DNA of 64,000 bases from Gordonia hankookensis (GTDB taxonomy: Bacteria; Actinomycetota; Actinomycetes; Mycobacteriales; Mycobacteriaceae), in NCBI RefSeq assembly GCF_014673215.1, contig NZ_JACWMS010000002.1:1426001-1490000 (forward strand). Direction: 5' to 3'. Positions within the stretch are counted from its first letter, which is position 1. Each line of letters starts with the position of its first letter. The position numbers and the translations under genes are program-made. The notes beneath the pieces were generated by a model. The model saw nothing but the letters and a program-made list of their open reading frames with translations. It had not been told where the DNA came from and did no database searches. This document shows positions 52,770-61,867 of the stretch, piece after piece.

Positions 52770-53793
52770 GCGAAAGCCTGCTGACAGCACCGAAACCCAG
52801 GTCCTCGAGGTCCGCGACGTCGGCAAGACGTTCTCGGTCTCGGGCAAGTCCGGCCGTAAGGAACTCCGGGCACTCGACGGCATCGACCTCGATCTGCGCC
52901 GTGGTGAGACCCTCGGTCTGGTCGGTGAATCAGGCTGTGGCAAATCGACTCTCGCACGCACCCTGATGATGCTCGAGCGTCCGAACACCGGCACCGTGCG
53001 CTGGGACGGTACCGATCCGTACCGCCTGAAGGGCAAGGATCTGCTCGCCTTGCGGCGCAAGGTGCAGATGGTCTTCCAGGATCCGTATGCCTCGCTGAAC
53101 AATCGGATGACCGCCGCCGAGATCATCTCGGAGCCGTGGCGCACCCACAAGGAGCTGTACCCGCGTAAGCGGGACCGGGCTGCCAGGGTCCGCGAGTTGC
53201 TGCACCTCGTCGGCCTGCGTCCCAGCGACGAGCACCGCAGCCCGCAGGAGTTCTCGGGAGGTCAGCGCCAGCGCCTCGGTATCGCGCGCGCGCTCGCGCT
53301 CAATCCCGAGGTGATCATCTGCGACGAGCCGGTCTCGGCGCTGGACCTGTCCGTGCAGGCGCAGGTGTTGAACCTCCTGAACGAACTCCAGCAGGAGCTC
53401 GACATCTCCTACATCTTCATCTCGCACGACCTGTCGGTGGTGCGTCACGTCGCTGATCGTGTCGCGGTGATGTACCTGGGGAGAATCGTCGAAACAGGTG
53501 GTACCGAAGCTGTTTTCGACAACCCGGCCCATCCGTACACCGAGGCGTTGATGTCGGCGGCGCCGACGCTCGATCCCGCCACCCGCCGCGAGCGCATCCT
53601 GCTCAGTGGCGAGGTGCCGTCGCCGCTGAACCCGCCGTCGGGGTGCAGGTTCCGCACCCGCTGCGCACATGCCACCGACATCTGCGCGACCGATGTCCCG
53701 CCGACGGTCACCGACCAGAGCGAGCCGGGGCATGTCGCCGAGTGTTACCACCCGCGAGGACGCGTCGCGCTCGGCATGCCCGCCGTGGCGTGA
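52762..53793 (+). CDS. ABC transporter ATP-binding protein (DppF/OppF type)
   Basis: 343 aa from ATG 52762, overlapping the previous stop by 8 nt. Walker [11 protein letters not shown]-loop [13 protein letters not shown], signature FSGGQRQR, Walker [23 protein letters not shown], and a C-terminal Cys motif [21 protein letters not shown]. It forms the ATPase heterodimer with the DppD-type subunit. The following TSUP gene begins inside its stop (GTGA). Confidence 0.92.
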   Translation: MSERKPADSTETQVLEVRDVGKTFSVSGKSGRKELRALDGIDLDLRRGETLGLVGESGCGKSTLARTLMMLERPNTGTVRWDGTDPYRLKGKDLLALRRKVQMVFQDPYASLNNRMTAAEIISEPWRTHKELYPRKRDRAARVRELLHLVGLRPSDEHRSPQEFSGGQRQRLGIARALALNPEVIICDEPVSALDLSVQAQVLNLLNELQQELDISYIFISHDLSVVRHVADRVAVMYLGRIVETGGTEAVFDNPAHPYTEALMSAAPTLDPATRRERILLSGEVPSPLNPPSGCRFRTRCAHATDICATDVPPTVTDQSEPGHVAECYHPRGRVALGMPAVA

Positions 53794-54506
53794 GTGTCGT
53801 GGCGTTTGCCGTCATCGCCGTCGCCGTCTGCATGGCCTCGTGCATGCAGGCGTCGATCGGTTTCGGCATGGGCATGCTGGCCGCGCCGGTCGTTGCGCTG
53901 GTGGACCCTGCACTGCTGCCGGGCACCCTCATCATGTCCGCCACGGTGGTCACCCTGATGGTGGTGGTCCGCGAGCGGGAGGGGCTCGACCTGCGTGGAA
54001 CCGGATGGGCGCTGGTGGGCCGGGTACCCGGCACCATCGCCGGAGCGCTGCTCCTGGTGTGGCTGCCCGAACGAGGGCTGGCGTTGCTGCTCGCGGCGGT
54101 GGTGCTGGGCGGCGTGGTGCTGGCCTCGCTCGGATGGCAGCCCGCCCCGATGCGGCGCAACCTCGCCACCGCGGGTGCCGCGTCCGGTCTGCTCGGCACG
54201 GCGACCTCGATCGGTGGGCCGCCGATGGCGCTGGTGCTCTCCGGCGCCGAAAATGCCACGGTGCGAAGCAATCTGAGTGCTTTCTTCCTGGTCGGAAGCA
54301 TCATGTCGATGGGAGCGCTGGCCGCGACCGGCAATCTGCACCGCGACATCGCCGGCGTGTTCGTGGCGCTCATCCCCGCGGTGGTCCTCGGCTATGTGGC
54401 CTCCCGCTACGTGAATCGCCACCTCGACAAGAACCGGCTGCGCATCGTCTCGATCGTCGTGTCGACGCTCGGCGCGGTGCTGCTCATCGCGCAGCAACTT
54501 CTCTGA
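53790..54506 (+). CDS. TSUP (TauE/SafE) family membrane permease
   Basis: 238 aa from GTG 53790, overlapping the DppF stop. Seven or eight spans; TSUP motifs [21 protein letters not shown] in the first repeat and [20 protein letters not shown] in the second show the internal duplication of the family. TSUP proteins move sulfite, sulfoacetate, taurine-derived or other small organic anions, usually outward. Translational coupling to an importer operon and a glucarate dehydratase suggests uptake or release of a small acid in this pathway. Confidence 0.82.
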   Translation: MSVVAFAVIAVAVCMASCMQASIGFGMGMLAAPVVALVDPALLPGTLIMSATVVTLMVVVREREGLDLRGTGWALVGRVPGTIAGALLLVWLPERGLALLLAAVVLGGVVLASLGWQPAPMRRNLATAGAASGLLGTATSIGGPPMALVLSGAENATVRSNLSAFFLVGSIMSMGALAATGNLHRDIAGVFVALIPAVVLGYVASRYVNRHLDKNRLRIVSIVVSTLGAVLLIAQQLL

Positions 54507-54517
54507 AAGGACCAAGA

Positions 54518-55852
54518 ATGACGACAACGACCCCGGTGGTCACCGAGATGCGGGTTGTCCCGGTCGCAGGCCGCGACAGCATGCTGCTGAACCTGTCCGG
54601 TGCTCACGCCCCGTATTTCACCCGAAACCTGGTCATCCTCACCGATTCCGAGGGCAACACCGGCGTCGGCGAGGTCCCCGGCGGTGAGCCCATCCGGATC
54701 ACCCTCGACGACAGCAGGCCGCTCGTCGAGGGCCGCCGGATCGGCGACCACAACGCGGTACTCCAGGACATCCGGCGCACCTTCGCCGATCGCGACAAGG
54801 GCGGCCGCGGGGACCAGACCTTCGATCAGCGCGTCACCATCCATGCCGTGACCGCGGTGGAGGCGGCGCTTCTCGACCTGCTCGGGCAGCACCTGCAGGT
54901 CTCGGTGGCCGCCCTGCTCGGCGAGGGCAGGCAGCGTGATCGAGTGGCAGCGCTCGGCTATCTCTTCTTCGTCGGCGATCGCACCAAGACCGATCTCGAC
55001 TACGCGGACGGCGCCGACGAGTCCGACGACTGGTTCCGGCTCCGCCACCAGGAGGCACTCGACGCCGACGGTGTGGTGGCACTGGCTGAGGCGGCTCAGA
55101 AGCGATACGGATTCGCCGACTTCAAGCTCAAGGGCGGCGTGCTCGCCCCGGACGAGGAAGCCGACGTGGTGACCGCGCTCGCCGAACGCTTTCCGACGGC
55201 GCGGGTCACGCTCGATCCGAACGGCGGATGGCTCCTCGACGAGGCGATCCGCATCGGCCGACGATTGCGCGATGTGGTCGCGTACGCCGAGGATCCCGTC
55301 GGTCCCGAGGGCCGATACTCGGGCCGCGAGATCATGGCCGAGTTCAAGCGGGCCACCGGCCTGCCGACCGCCACCAACATGATCGCCACCGACTGGCGCG
55401 AACTCGGCCACACGATCCGGACCAACGCCGTCGACATCCCGCTCGCCGATCCGCATTTCTGGACCATGGCCGGCTCGGTGCGTGTTGCGCAGCTCTGCGA
55501 TGCCTGGGGTCTCACCTGGGGATCGCACTCCAACAACCACTTCGACGTGTCGTTGGCGATGTTCACCCATGTGGCGGCCGCCGCACCCGGTGACATCACC
55601 GCGATCGACACGCACTGGATCTGGCAGGACGGACAGCGGCTCACCGACGAGCCCTACGAGATCGTGGACGGGTATCTGACGGTGCCGGACCGCCCGGGTC
55701 TCGGCGTCGATCTCGACATGGACCGAGTGGAGGCCGCCCATCAGCTGTACCGCTCCGAGGGACTCGGTGCGCGCGACGACGCGGTCGGCATGCAGTACCT
55801 CATCCCGGACTGGTCGTTCGACAGCAAGCGTCCTGCGCTCGTGCGGAGGTGA
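54518..55852 (+). CDS. gudD: Glucarate dehydratase (canonical GudD type)
   Basis: 444 aa, ATG with GAAAGG upstream, 11 nt after the TSUP gene. Very close in pattern to bacterial Gud[107 protein letters not shown]. The catalytic Lys pair (KLKG), metal ligands and the His in SHSNNH are intact. It converts D-glucarate or L-idarate to 5-keto-4-deoxyglucarate, used by KdgD at 43192. Confidence 0.94.
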   Translation: MTTTTPVVTEMRVVPVAGRDSMLLNLSGAHAPYFTRNLVILTDSEGNTGVGEVPGGEPIRITLDDSRPLVEGRRIGDHNAVLQDIRRTFADRDKGGRGDQTFDQRVTIHAVTAVEAALLDLLGQHLQVSVAALLGEGRQRDRVAALGYLFFVGDRTKTDLDYADGADESDDWFRLRHQEALDADGVVALAEAAQKRYGFADFKLKGGVLAPDEEADVVTALAERFPTARVTLDPNGGWLLDEAIRIGRRLRDVVAYAEDPVGPEGRYSGREIMAEFKRATGLPTATNMIATDWRELGHTIRTNAVDIPLADPHFWTMAGSVRVAQLCDAWGLTWGSHSNNHFDVSLAMFTHVAAAAPGDITAIDTHWIWQDGQRLTDEPYEIVDGYLTVPDRPGLGVDLDMDRVEAAHQLYRSEGLGARDDAVGMQYLIPDWSFDSKRPALVRR

Positions 55853-55856
55853 TCGG

Positions 55857-56849
55857 GTGCCCGGACCACTGAAGGTGGTGGTGGGGGAGCGCAACCTGCT
55901 GCCCCACCGCGAGCTACTGGTGTCCCTGCTGCCGTCGAGTGTGGAGTTGTCGTGGCATCCGACCTTCGACGAGGCGGCTCTCGTCGTGGATCTCGCCGAT
56001 GCCGACGTCTACATCGGCGGTCGGGTCACCCCTGCGATGGCGCGAGCGGGGGTGGGATTGCAGCTGGTGCACACCGGCGGTGCGGGCACCGACAAGGTGT
56101 CCTTCGACGACCTTCCGGCCATCACTCAGGTGGCCAACACCTTTCACCACGAGGATTCGATTGCGGAGTACATCCTGGCGGCTGCCGTGATGTTGCGCCG
56201 CGGCCTGATCGCACAGGACTCGGCGCTGCGATCGGGTACCTGGGCGACGTCGGTGTATCAGGACGGAGTACCGCAACCCCCGACCATGCGTGGCGCGATG
56301 ATCGGCTATGTGGGCTTCGGCCACATCGGACGGCGCACCGCGGATCTGATGGGCGCGATGGGTGCCCGCGGATGTGCGGTCACGGGATCGGGCCGGGTCG
56401 GTGACACTGCGGGACTCGACTGGCACGCCGACATCTCCGAACTGGGACGGCTGCTGAAGGAATCAGACGTGGTGGTCGTGTCGGCGCCTCTGAACGACCG
56501 GACGACGGGGATGATCGGCGCGGCGGAGCTCGCCCAGCTCGGTCCCGACGGTCTGGTGATCAACGTCGGGCGCGGCCCGCTGGTGGTGGAGCGGGATCTG
56601 TACGAAGCGCTGGAGGCCGGCACGATCGCGGGCGCCGCAATCGACGTCTGGTATCGATACCCGTCGGTCGGCGATCACGCGGAACCTTCAGGCATGCCCT
56701 TTCACCAGCTGCCCAATGTGCTGATGACGCCCCATACGTCCGGCGTCACGCGCGACACCTTTGTCGGGCGCGTCCATGATGTGGCCGACAACATCGGGCG
56801 ACTCGTCGACGGCCGATCGCTCGAACGAGTGGTCTGGCCCGTTCGCTGA
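55857..56849 (+). CDS. D-2-hydroxyacid dehydrogenase family protein
   Basis: 330 aa from a GTG at 55857 with GGAGG 7 nt upstream (inside the gudD stop region). Motifs: GYVGFGHIGRRTADL for the cofactor, INVGRGPLVVERDL with the catalytic Arg, and the His in MTPHTSGVT. The usual Glu region is altered (IDVWYRYP rather than DVFxxEP), as in formate-dehydrogenase-like and some phosphonate or sugar-acid branches. Last gene of the transporter/gudD operon. Its last 162 bp overlap the convergent PAP2 gene. Confidence 0.83.
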   Translation: MPGPLKVVVGERNLLPHRELLVSLLPSSVELSWHPTFDEAALVVDLADADVYIGGRVTPAMARAGVGLQLVHTGGAGTDKVSFDDLPAITQVANTFHHEDSIAEYILAAAVMLRRGLIAQDSALRSGTWATSVYQDGVPQPPTMRGAMIGYVGFGHIGRRTADLMGAMGARGCAVTGSGRVGDTAGLDWHADISELGRLLKESDVVVVSAPLNDRTTGMIGAAELAQLGPDGLVINVGRGPLVVERDLYEALEAGTIAGAAIDVWYRYPSVGDHAEPSGMPFHQLPNVLMTPHTSGVTRDTFVGRVHDVADNIGRLVDGRSLERVVWPVR

Positions 56850-57515
56850 GGTCGTGCCGACACGACGTCGGCGCGGCTCGCGCCACGGGTCGGGGAGCAG
56901 CATCCCGGCGGCCGCGACGAGGAGAACCGAGATCACCACGTCGCTGGGGCGATGCCACCCGGCCGCAACGAGCGAGACGCCGATCACGGCAGCCCAGCCG
57001 CCGAGCACGATGCCGATCAATGGGCGCAGCACCGGGGGTGTGGCAAGGATCAGCACCACGGCGACGGCGGTGACCGCGGCGGCATGGCCGCTCGGTGCCG
57101 AGTTGGACGTCTCGGTGATCCAATCGTGGAGTCGTGGACGGGTCAGGACGTGATCGCGCAGGATGCGGGCGACCACGATGGCCGTCGGCGGAAACGCGAG
57201 CAACGCCGCAGTGACGATCAGCGTATGCCGGGCCTCGGCGCGTGAGCGAAACCGTCCGAGCTGGATCAGCACCACCACGGCCGCCGCCACGCCCAGCCAC
57301 AGCAGCGGGTTGGAGACGACGTCGATCGTGACGATGGCGGGCACATCGGCTTTCGGGATGCGCCCGCCCGCGTCGAGAAGCCACTGGTCGATGCGTTGCC
57401 CGGTCGGTGTCCGGACCGCGACCAGGAAGACGCCTGCGGCAGCGAGGACGAGTGCGGCCGCGACCATCACTGCGCGTGAGAGGGAGGGGTTGCGCCCAGT
57501 GACAGTCGCGGCCAT
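56688..57515 (-). CDS. PAP2-superfamily membrane phosphatase
   Basis: 275 aa, five or six spans. PAP2 motifs: an Arg-rich region near ILRDHVLTRPRLHDW, SNSAPSGHAAAV (PSGH), and AAGWHRPSDVV (SRxxxxxHxxxD equivalent WHRPSD). This indicates a lipid-phosphate or undecaprenyl-pyrophosphate phosphatase-like enzyme facing outside. The C-terminal 54 residues are hydrophilic and encoded entirely opposite the end of the dehydrogenase gene, so the tail is probably a read-through with little function. Confidence 0.8.
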   Translation of the reverse strand: MAATVTGRNPSLSRAVMVAAALVLAAAGVFLVAVRTPTGQRIDQWLLDAGGRIPKADVPAIVTIDVVSNPLLWLGVAAAVVVLIQLGRFRSRAEARHTLIVTAALLAFPPTAIVVARILRDHVLTRPRLHDWITETSNSAPSGHAAAVTAVAVVLILATPPVLRPLIGIVLGGWAAVIGVSLVAAGWHRPSDVVISVLLVAAAGMLLPDPWREPRRRRVGTTSANGPDHSFERSAVDESPDVVGHIMDAPDKGVARDAGRMGRHQHIGQLVKGHA

Positions 57516-57609
57516 GTCAGCAACGCTAGAGGGCGAGTCTGGGAGCGACCTGGACGAAACCTGAGGGCCACCGATGTGCGGTGAACACTCCGACCGCGCT
57601 GCCCGATCT

Positions 57610-57625
57610 GTGTACAGTCGTACAC
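57610..57625. promoter_or_regulatory. Palindromic operator before the reductase/desaturase pair
   Basis: GTGTAC-AGTC-GTACAC is an exact 6-bp inverted repeat with a 4-bp spacer, 21 bp before the reductase start. It resembles TetR-type operators that control mycobacterial lipid genes. No TetR gene is adjacent, so the regulator would be encoded elsewhere. Confidence 0.6.
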
Positions 57626-57646
57626 CAGGAGGTGGGAGGAGCCCGT

Positions 57647-58759
57647 ATGGACCTTTTGAAGTGGAGCAAGCGCCCGGCGGCCGACGTCGAGGCGAAGAAA
57701 CCCGAGGTCAACATCGTGCGGGGCCTCATTGCCCGCGCAACGACGCCACTGTTGCCCGATGACTATCTGCACCTCATCAACCCGCTCTGGAGCGCGCGTG
57801 AATTGCGCGGCCGGGTCGTCCACGTCGAGCGTGAGACCGAGGATTCCGCGACGGTCACCATCCGCACCGGGTGGGGCTTTCCCGAGTCCTACAAACCCGG
57901 CCAGTACGTGGGGATCGGGCTGCAGGTCGGCGGGCGCTGGCATTGGCGGTCCTACTCGCTGACCTCGATCGGAAGTTCGGACGATCGGAAGATCGCGATC
58001 ACCGTGAAGGCGAATCCCGACGGGTTCCTGTCGACGCACCTCGTCGACGGTGTCACTCCCGGGACGATCATCCGGCTCGCGGCACCCAAGGGCGACTTCC
58101 ATCTGCCCGAGCCGTTGCCCGACAGCATCCTGTTCCTCACCGCGGGCAGTGGTATCACGCCGGTCATGTCGATGCTCCGGTCCGTGAGCTCACGCGAGCA
58201 ACAGCCAGACATCGTGCACGTCCACTCGGCGCCCACGCGAGACGACGTCATCTTCCTCGAGGAACTCGAGGAGATGGACTCCGACATGGTGTCCTACAGC
58301 CTGCAACTGCAGCTCACCCGCGAGCACGGTAAGTTCGAACTCGATCAGCTCGATGCCGAGGTCCCGGACTGGCGTGACCGTTCATGCTGGGCCTGCGGGC
58401 CCGTGGCGATGCTCGACACCGTCGAGGAGCGCTACGCCGACGAAGGACTCCGCGACCAGCTCCACATCGAGCGGTTCGCCATCGCACGGACCGACGTGGG
58501 CGGTGAAGGTGGGACGGTCACGTTCACCAAGTCCGGCAAGACCACTGAGATCGACGGTGCCACAACACTCATGGAGGCGGGCGAAGGACTGGGCATCCAG
58601 ATGCCGTTCGGATGCCGGATGGGCATCTGTCAGACCTGCGTTGTTCCGTTGGCCGGGGGCTACGTGCGCGACCTGCGCAGTGGCGATGAGCATCGTGAAG
58701 GAGATCGAATCCAGACATGTATCAGCACCGTGTCCGGAGAATGCACACTCGACCTGTGA
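57647..58759 (+). CDS. Ferredoxin-NADP reductase-type electron carrier for desaturase (Rv3230c-like)
   Basis: 370 aa; ATG 57647 with GGAGGA. An N-terminal extension, an FAD-binding ferredoxin-reductase domain (WRSYSLTS), an NAD(P) domain (FLTAGSGITPVMSML; CWACGPVAML), and a C-terminal plant-type [2Fe-2S] domain with C323, C328, C331 and C358. It carries electrons from NADPH to the desaturase encoded 9 bp downstream. In M. tuberculosis the Rv3230c/DesA3 pair has the same order and makes oleate from stearoyl-CoA. Confidence 0.9.
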   Translation: MDLLKWSKRPAADVEAKKPEVNIVRGLIARATTPLLPDDYLHLINPLWSARELRGRVVHVERETEDSATVTIRTGWGFPESYKPGQYVGIGLQVGGRWHWRSYSLTSIGSSDDRKIAITVKANPDGFLSTHLVDGVTPGTIIRLAAPKGDFHLPEPLPDSILFLTAGSGITPVMSMLRSVSSREQQPDIVHVHSAPTRDDVIFLEELEEMDSDMVSYSLQLQLTREHGKFELDQLDAEVPDWRDRSCWACGPVAMLDTVEERYADEGLRDQLHIERFAIARTDVGGEGGTVTFTKSGKTTEIDGATTLMEAGEGLGIQMPFGCRMGICQTCVVPLAGGYVRDLRSGDEHREGDRIQTCISTVSGECTLDL

Positions 58760-58768
58760 AGGGGAGCA

Positions 58769-60010
58769 ATGGCGATCACCGACATTGATCAATACGCACA
58801 TCTGACCGACGCCGACGTCGAGGCCCTGGGCGCGGAGCTCGACGCCATCAGGCGCGACGTCGAGGAAGAACGCGGCGAGTCGGATGCCCGTTACATCCGG
58901 AGCTCGATCACCATCCAGCGCAGTCTCGCTGCGGGGGGCCGTGTGGTGCTGATGTTCAGCAACCGCAAGCCGGCGTGGGTGCTGGGAACCGCCATCCTCG
59001 GTCTCGCGAAGATCGTGGAGAACATGGAACTCGGGCACAACGTGATGCACGGGCAGTGGGATTGGATGAACGATCCCGAGGTCCATTCCTCATCCTGGGA
59101 GTGGGACACCACGTGCCCGAGTGTGCAGTGGAAGCACTCCCACAACTTCGTCCATCACAAGTACACCAACATCGTCGGGATGGATGACGACGTGGGTTAC
59201 GGGATCCTGCGAGTGACACGCGATCAGCCGTGGGAGTGGTGGAACGTCGGGAATCCGCTGTACAACCTCACCCTCGGAACCTTCTTCGAATACGGTGTGG
59301 CGCTTCACCATCTGGAGACCGAGAAGCTCCGCAAGAAGGAGAAGTCCTACCGGCAGGCCTTCAAGGATCTGCGGATCATCGGCCGCAAGGTCGGCAAGCA
59401 GGCGGCCAAGGACTACCTCATCTTCCCGGTCCTCGCCGGTCCCAACTGGAAGTCGAACATCACCGCCAACTTCACCGCGAACATCATCCGCAACTACTGG
59501 GCGTACATGGTGATCTTCTGCGGTCACTTCCCGGACGGCGCCGAGAAGTTCACCGTCGAGGAGTACGAGAACGAAGATCAGCCGCGCTGGTATCTCCGAC
59601 AGATGCTGGGATCGGCGAACTTTCGTGCCGGACCACTGATGCGTTTCATGAGCGGCAATCTGAGTCATCAGATCGAACACCACCTGTTCCCCGATCTGCC
59701 GAGCAATCGGTACGAGGAGATCGGGGTGCGGGTGCGTGAACTGTGCGACAAGTACGACCTGCCGTATACGACGGGTTCCATTGGGCACCAGTATTTCCAG
59801 TCGTTCCGGACCATCGCCAAGCTGGCTCTGCCCAACGCGTTGCTGAAGGCGACGTCCGACGACGCACCCGAGACGGCCTCGGAGTTGCGGTTCGCCGTGC
59901 GCGAAGGTGTGCAGAACCACTTCGGGGTCGATCCGGTGACTGGCCGGCGTCGGGGCCTGCGGACAGCCCTGCGGGAATTGAAGAATGCGCCTGTGCAGGC
60001 GGCCGGCTGA
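58769..60010 (+). CDS. Membrane acyl-CoA delta-9 desaturase (DesA3-like)
   Basis: 413 aa. The three histidine boxes of membrane desaturases are present: GHNVMH at 89-94, HSHNFVHH at 123-130, and HQIEHH in the last third, with hydrophobic spans between. Good match in layout to DesA3 (Rv3229c), which inserts the delta-9 double bond into stearoyl-CoA using the reductase encoded upstream. Ribosome site GGGGAG. Cotranscribed with the reductase. Confidence 0.9.
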   Translation: MAITDIDQYAHLTDADVEALGAELDAIRRDVEEERGESDARYIRSSITIQRSLAAGGRVVLMFSNRKPAWVLGTAILGLAKIVENMELGHNVMHGQWDWMNDPEVHSSSWEWDTTCPSVQWKHSHNFVHHKYTNIVGMDDDVGYGILRVTRDQPWEWWNVGNPLYNLTLGTFFEYGVALHHLETEKLRKKEKSYRQAFKDLRIIGRKVGKQAAKDYLIFPVLAGPNWKSNITANFTANIIRNYWAYMVIFCGHFPDGAEKFTVEEYENEDQPRWYLRQMLGSANFRAGPLMRFMSGNLSHQIEHHLFPDLPSNRYEEIGVRVRELCDKYDLPYTTGSIGHQYFQSFRTIAKLALPNALLKATSDDAPETASELRFAVREGVQNHFGVDPVTGRRRGLRTALRELKNAPVQAAG

Positions 60011-60067
60011 CTCACACCATGGAGTTGATTCACACCATGGCGTTGTCGACAGACTGATGTGTGGCTT

Positions 60068-61324
60068 CTATCCGAAACTCGCTGTGGGCGCGCCCATTCC
60101 CGGATCGATCTGCACCGGACCCTCTTTCGACGGCGCGATGGGGAAGTCGAAGATGGCCGTCGGGATGTAGACCGTCGCACACGAATTGGGGATGTCGACC
60201 ACTCCGGAGAGGCGGCCTTCGATGGGTGCCGACCCGAGGAGGAGGTAGGCCTGCTCCGGGCTGTAGCCGAACGTGGTGAGGTAATCGATCGCGTGTAGGC
60301 ATGCGCGCTGGTAGGCGAGATCCGAATCCAGGTAGCGCTGCTCGCCGTCGAGCGTCACCGACGTGCCGGAGAAGGCGATCCACTCGGAGTACTGCGGGTC
60401 GGTGTTGCCGGGCAGGAAGATCGCGTTCTCGGTGACACCGTAGGTCTCCATGCCACCTTTGATGAGATCGACGTGGAGATCCATGAAGCCACCCATCTCG
60501 ATGGCCCCGCAGAAGGTGATCTCACCGTCGCCCTGCGAGAAGTGCAGGTCGCCGAACGAGAGATTGGCGCCGGGGACGAATACCGGATAGAACACGCGGG
60601 TGCCCTTGGTGAGGTTCTTGATGTCCTGATTCCCGCCGTTCTCCCTGGGCGGTGCGGTCCGCGCGGCTTCGCCTGCCACGCGGTCGAATTCGGCGCCCGA
60701 CAGTGAGCCGAGGACGGCGCCGTCCGGCTCGGGAGGGAGCGCGAGCGGCGGCACCCGGTCGGGATCGGTGGCGATCAGGGTCGCCTCGAGCGCGTTCCAG
60801 GTCCCCAGCAGTGCGGGCGAGGGAGCCGTGCCCATCAGACCGGGATGCACCATGCCGGTGTACTTCACATGTGGGACATGCCTCGACGTCGTGCTCTGGC
60901 CGCTGAAGTCCCAGATCGCCTTGTAGGCGTCCGGGAATTGTTCGGTGAGGAATCCGCCGCCGTTGCGAGTGGCGAAGATGCCCGTGTAGCCCCAGCCCTG
61001 ACCGGCCAGCGGGCCCGAATCCTCTTGAGGGATCGGCCCGACGTCGAGGATGTCGACGATCAGCAGATCACCTGGTTCGGCACCTTCGATCGCGAACGGT
61101 CCGGACAGGGTGTGCACGTTGTTCAGTGGGGCGTTGAGGATGTCGTCGGCCGAGTCGTCGTTGTGGATGGCGCCGTCGAACCACTCCCGGCAATGCGCGC
61201 GGAAGGTGTCGCCCGGTTTGACGGTGACCGCCGGTGGGATGTCGGGATGCCAGCGGTTGTGGCCGACGATCTGCTGATCGGTGAAGCTCTTCGACGAATC
61301 CAGTGGGAACAACAACTCCGGCAC
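60068..61324 (-). CDS. Formamidase / acetamidase (FmdA/AmdA family)
   Basis: 418 aa from a GTG with GAGGGAG upstream. Family features: HNRWHPDIPPAVTVKPGDTFR, LNNVHTLSGPFAIEGAEPGDLLIVDI, GDLHFSQGDGEITFCGAIEMGG and DVPNSC-like IPNSCATVYIP. It hydrolyses formamide or short amides to ammonia and the acid and is a nitrogen-acquisition enzyme. It is divergent from the FmdB-type zinc-ribbon gene, the usual partner in formamidase loci. Confidence 0.92.
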   Translation of the reverse strand: MPELLFPLDSSKSFTDQQIVGHNRWHPDIPPAVTVKPGDTFRAHCREWFDGAIHNDDSADDILNAPLNNVHTLSGPFAIEGAEPGDLLIVDILDVGPIPQEDSGPLAGQGWGYTGIFATRNGGGFLTEQFPDAYKAIWDFSGQSTTSRHVPHVKYTGMVHPGLMGTAPSPALLGTWNALEATLIATDPDRVPPLALPPEPDGAVLGSLSGAEFDRVAGEAARTAPPRENGGNQDIKNLTKGTRVFYPVFVPGANLSFGDLHFSQGDGEITFCGAIEMGGFMDLHVDLIKGGMETYGVTENAIFLPGNTDPQYSEWIAFSGTSVTLDGEQRYLDSDLAYQRACLHAIDYLTTFGYSPEQAYLLLGSAPIEGRLSGVVDIPNSCATVYIPTAIFDFPIAPSKEGPVQIDPGMGAPTASFG

Positions 61325-61440
61325 AGCGACTCCCTCATCTTCTGGCGACGGATCGGCTCGGGGACGAGTCTAGTGATGCAGGGCGATATCGGCAGTGTCT
61401 ACGACGCATCTCGGCCTCGCCGACCACTTATGGTGAACCG

Positions 61441-61728
61441 GTGCCCACCTACGTGTACCGATGTTCGGAGACCTGCGATGACTTCACCGAGCAGCACTCG
61501 ATGTCGTCCATCCCGGATGAGTCGACGTGCCCAGAATGCGGACATGGGGCGCGGCGGGTGATCGGCGCCCCGGCACTGGGCGCGGGCAATTCGGCAGCGG
61601 TTCGTCTCCAGGACGCGACCAGATCGACTGCCGACTCACCGCAGGTGGTGTCGAGTGTGCCCGGTCGACGCCGCAGGCCGACCCCGGTGTCGGCCAACCC
61701 GTTGCACCGCAGGCTGCCGAGGCCGTGA
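61441..61728 (+). CDS. FmdB-family zinc-ribbon protein
   Basis: 95 aa from GTG 61441. It opens with the family hallmark MPTYVYRC and has a second CPECG knuckle followed by RRVIGAPA. The first Cys pair is spaced C8-x3-C12 (CSETC) instead of CxxC, a one-residue insertion that may change metal binding. FmdB was proposed as a regulator of formamidase genes; the divergent formamidase supports that link. The tail is Arg/Pro-rich and disordered. Confidence 0.82.
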   Translation: MPTYVYRCSETCDDFTEQHSMSSIPDESTCPECGHGARRVIGAPALGAGNSAAVRLQDATRSTADSPQVVSSVPGRRRRPTPVSANPLHRRLPRP

Positions 61729-61867
61729 CGGTCGTGCCGACGCCGCCGGGCCCTGGAATGTTCCCGGCCGTCGTTCGTTGAGCCGGATTGGTTCATCCGG
61801 GAGCCCGATAGCCCGATCGCCGACCTAGATTCATCTCGACCCACACATTCGCGAGAGTCGAGACAAC

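Noticed and set aside
53643..54517. Long frames leading into the TSUP and gudD genes
   Set aside because: They are shadows of the DppF and TSUP genes; real starts are GTG 53790 and ATG 54518.
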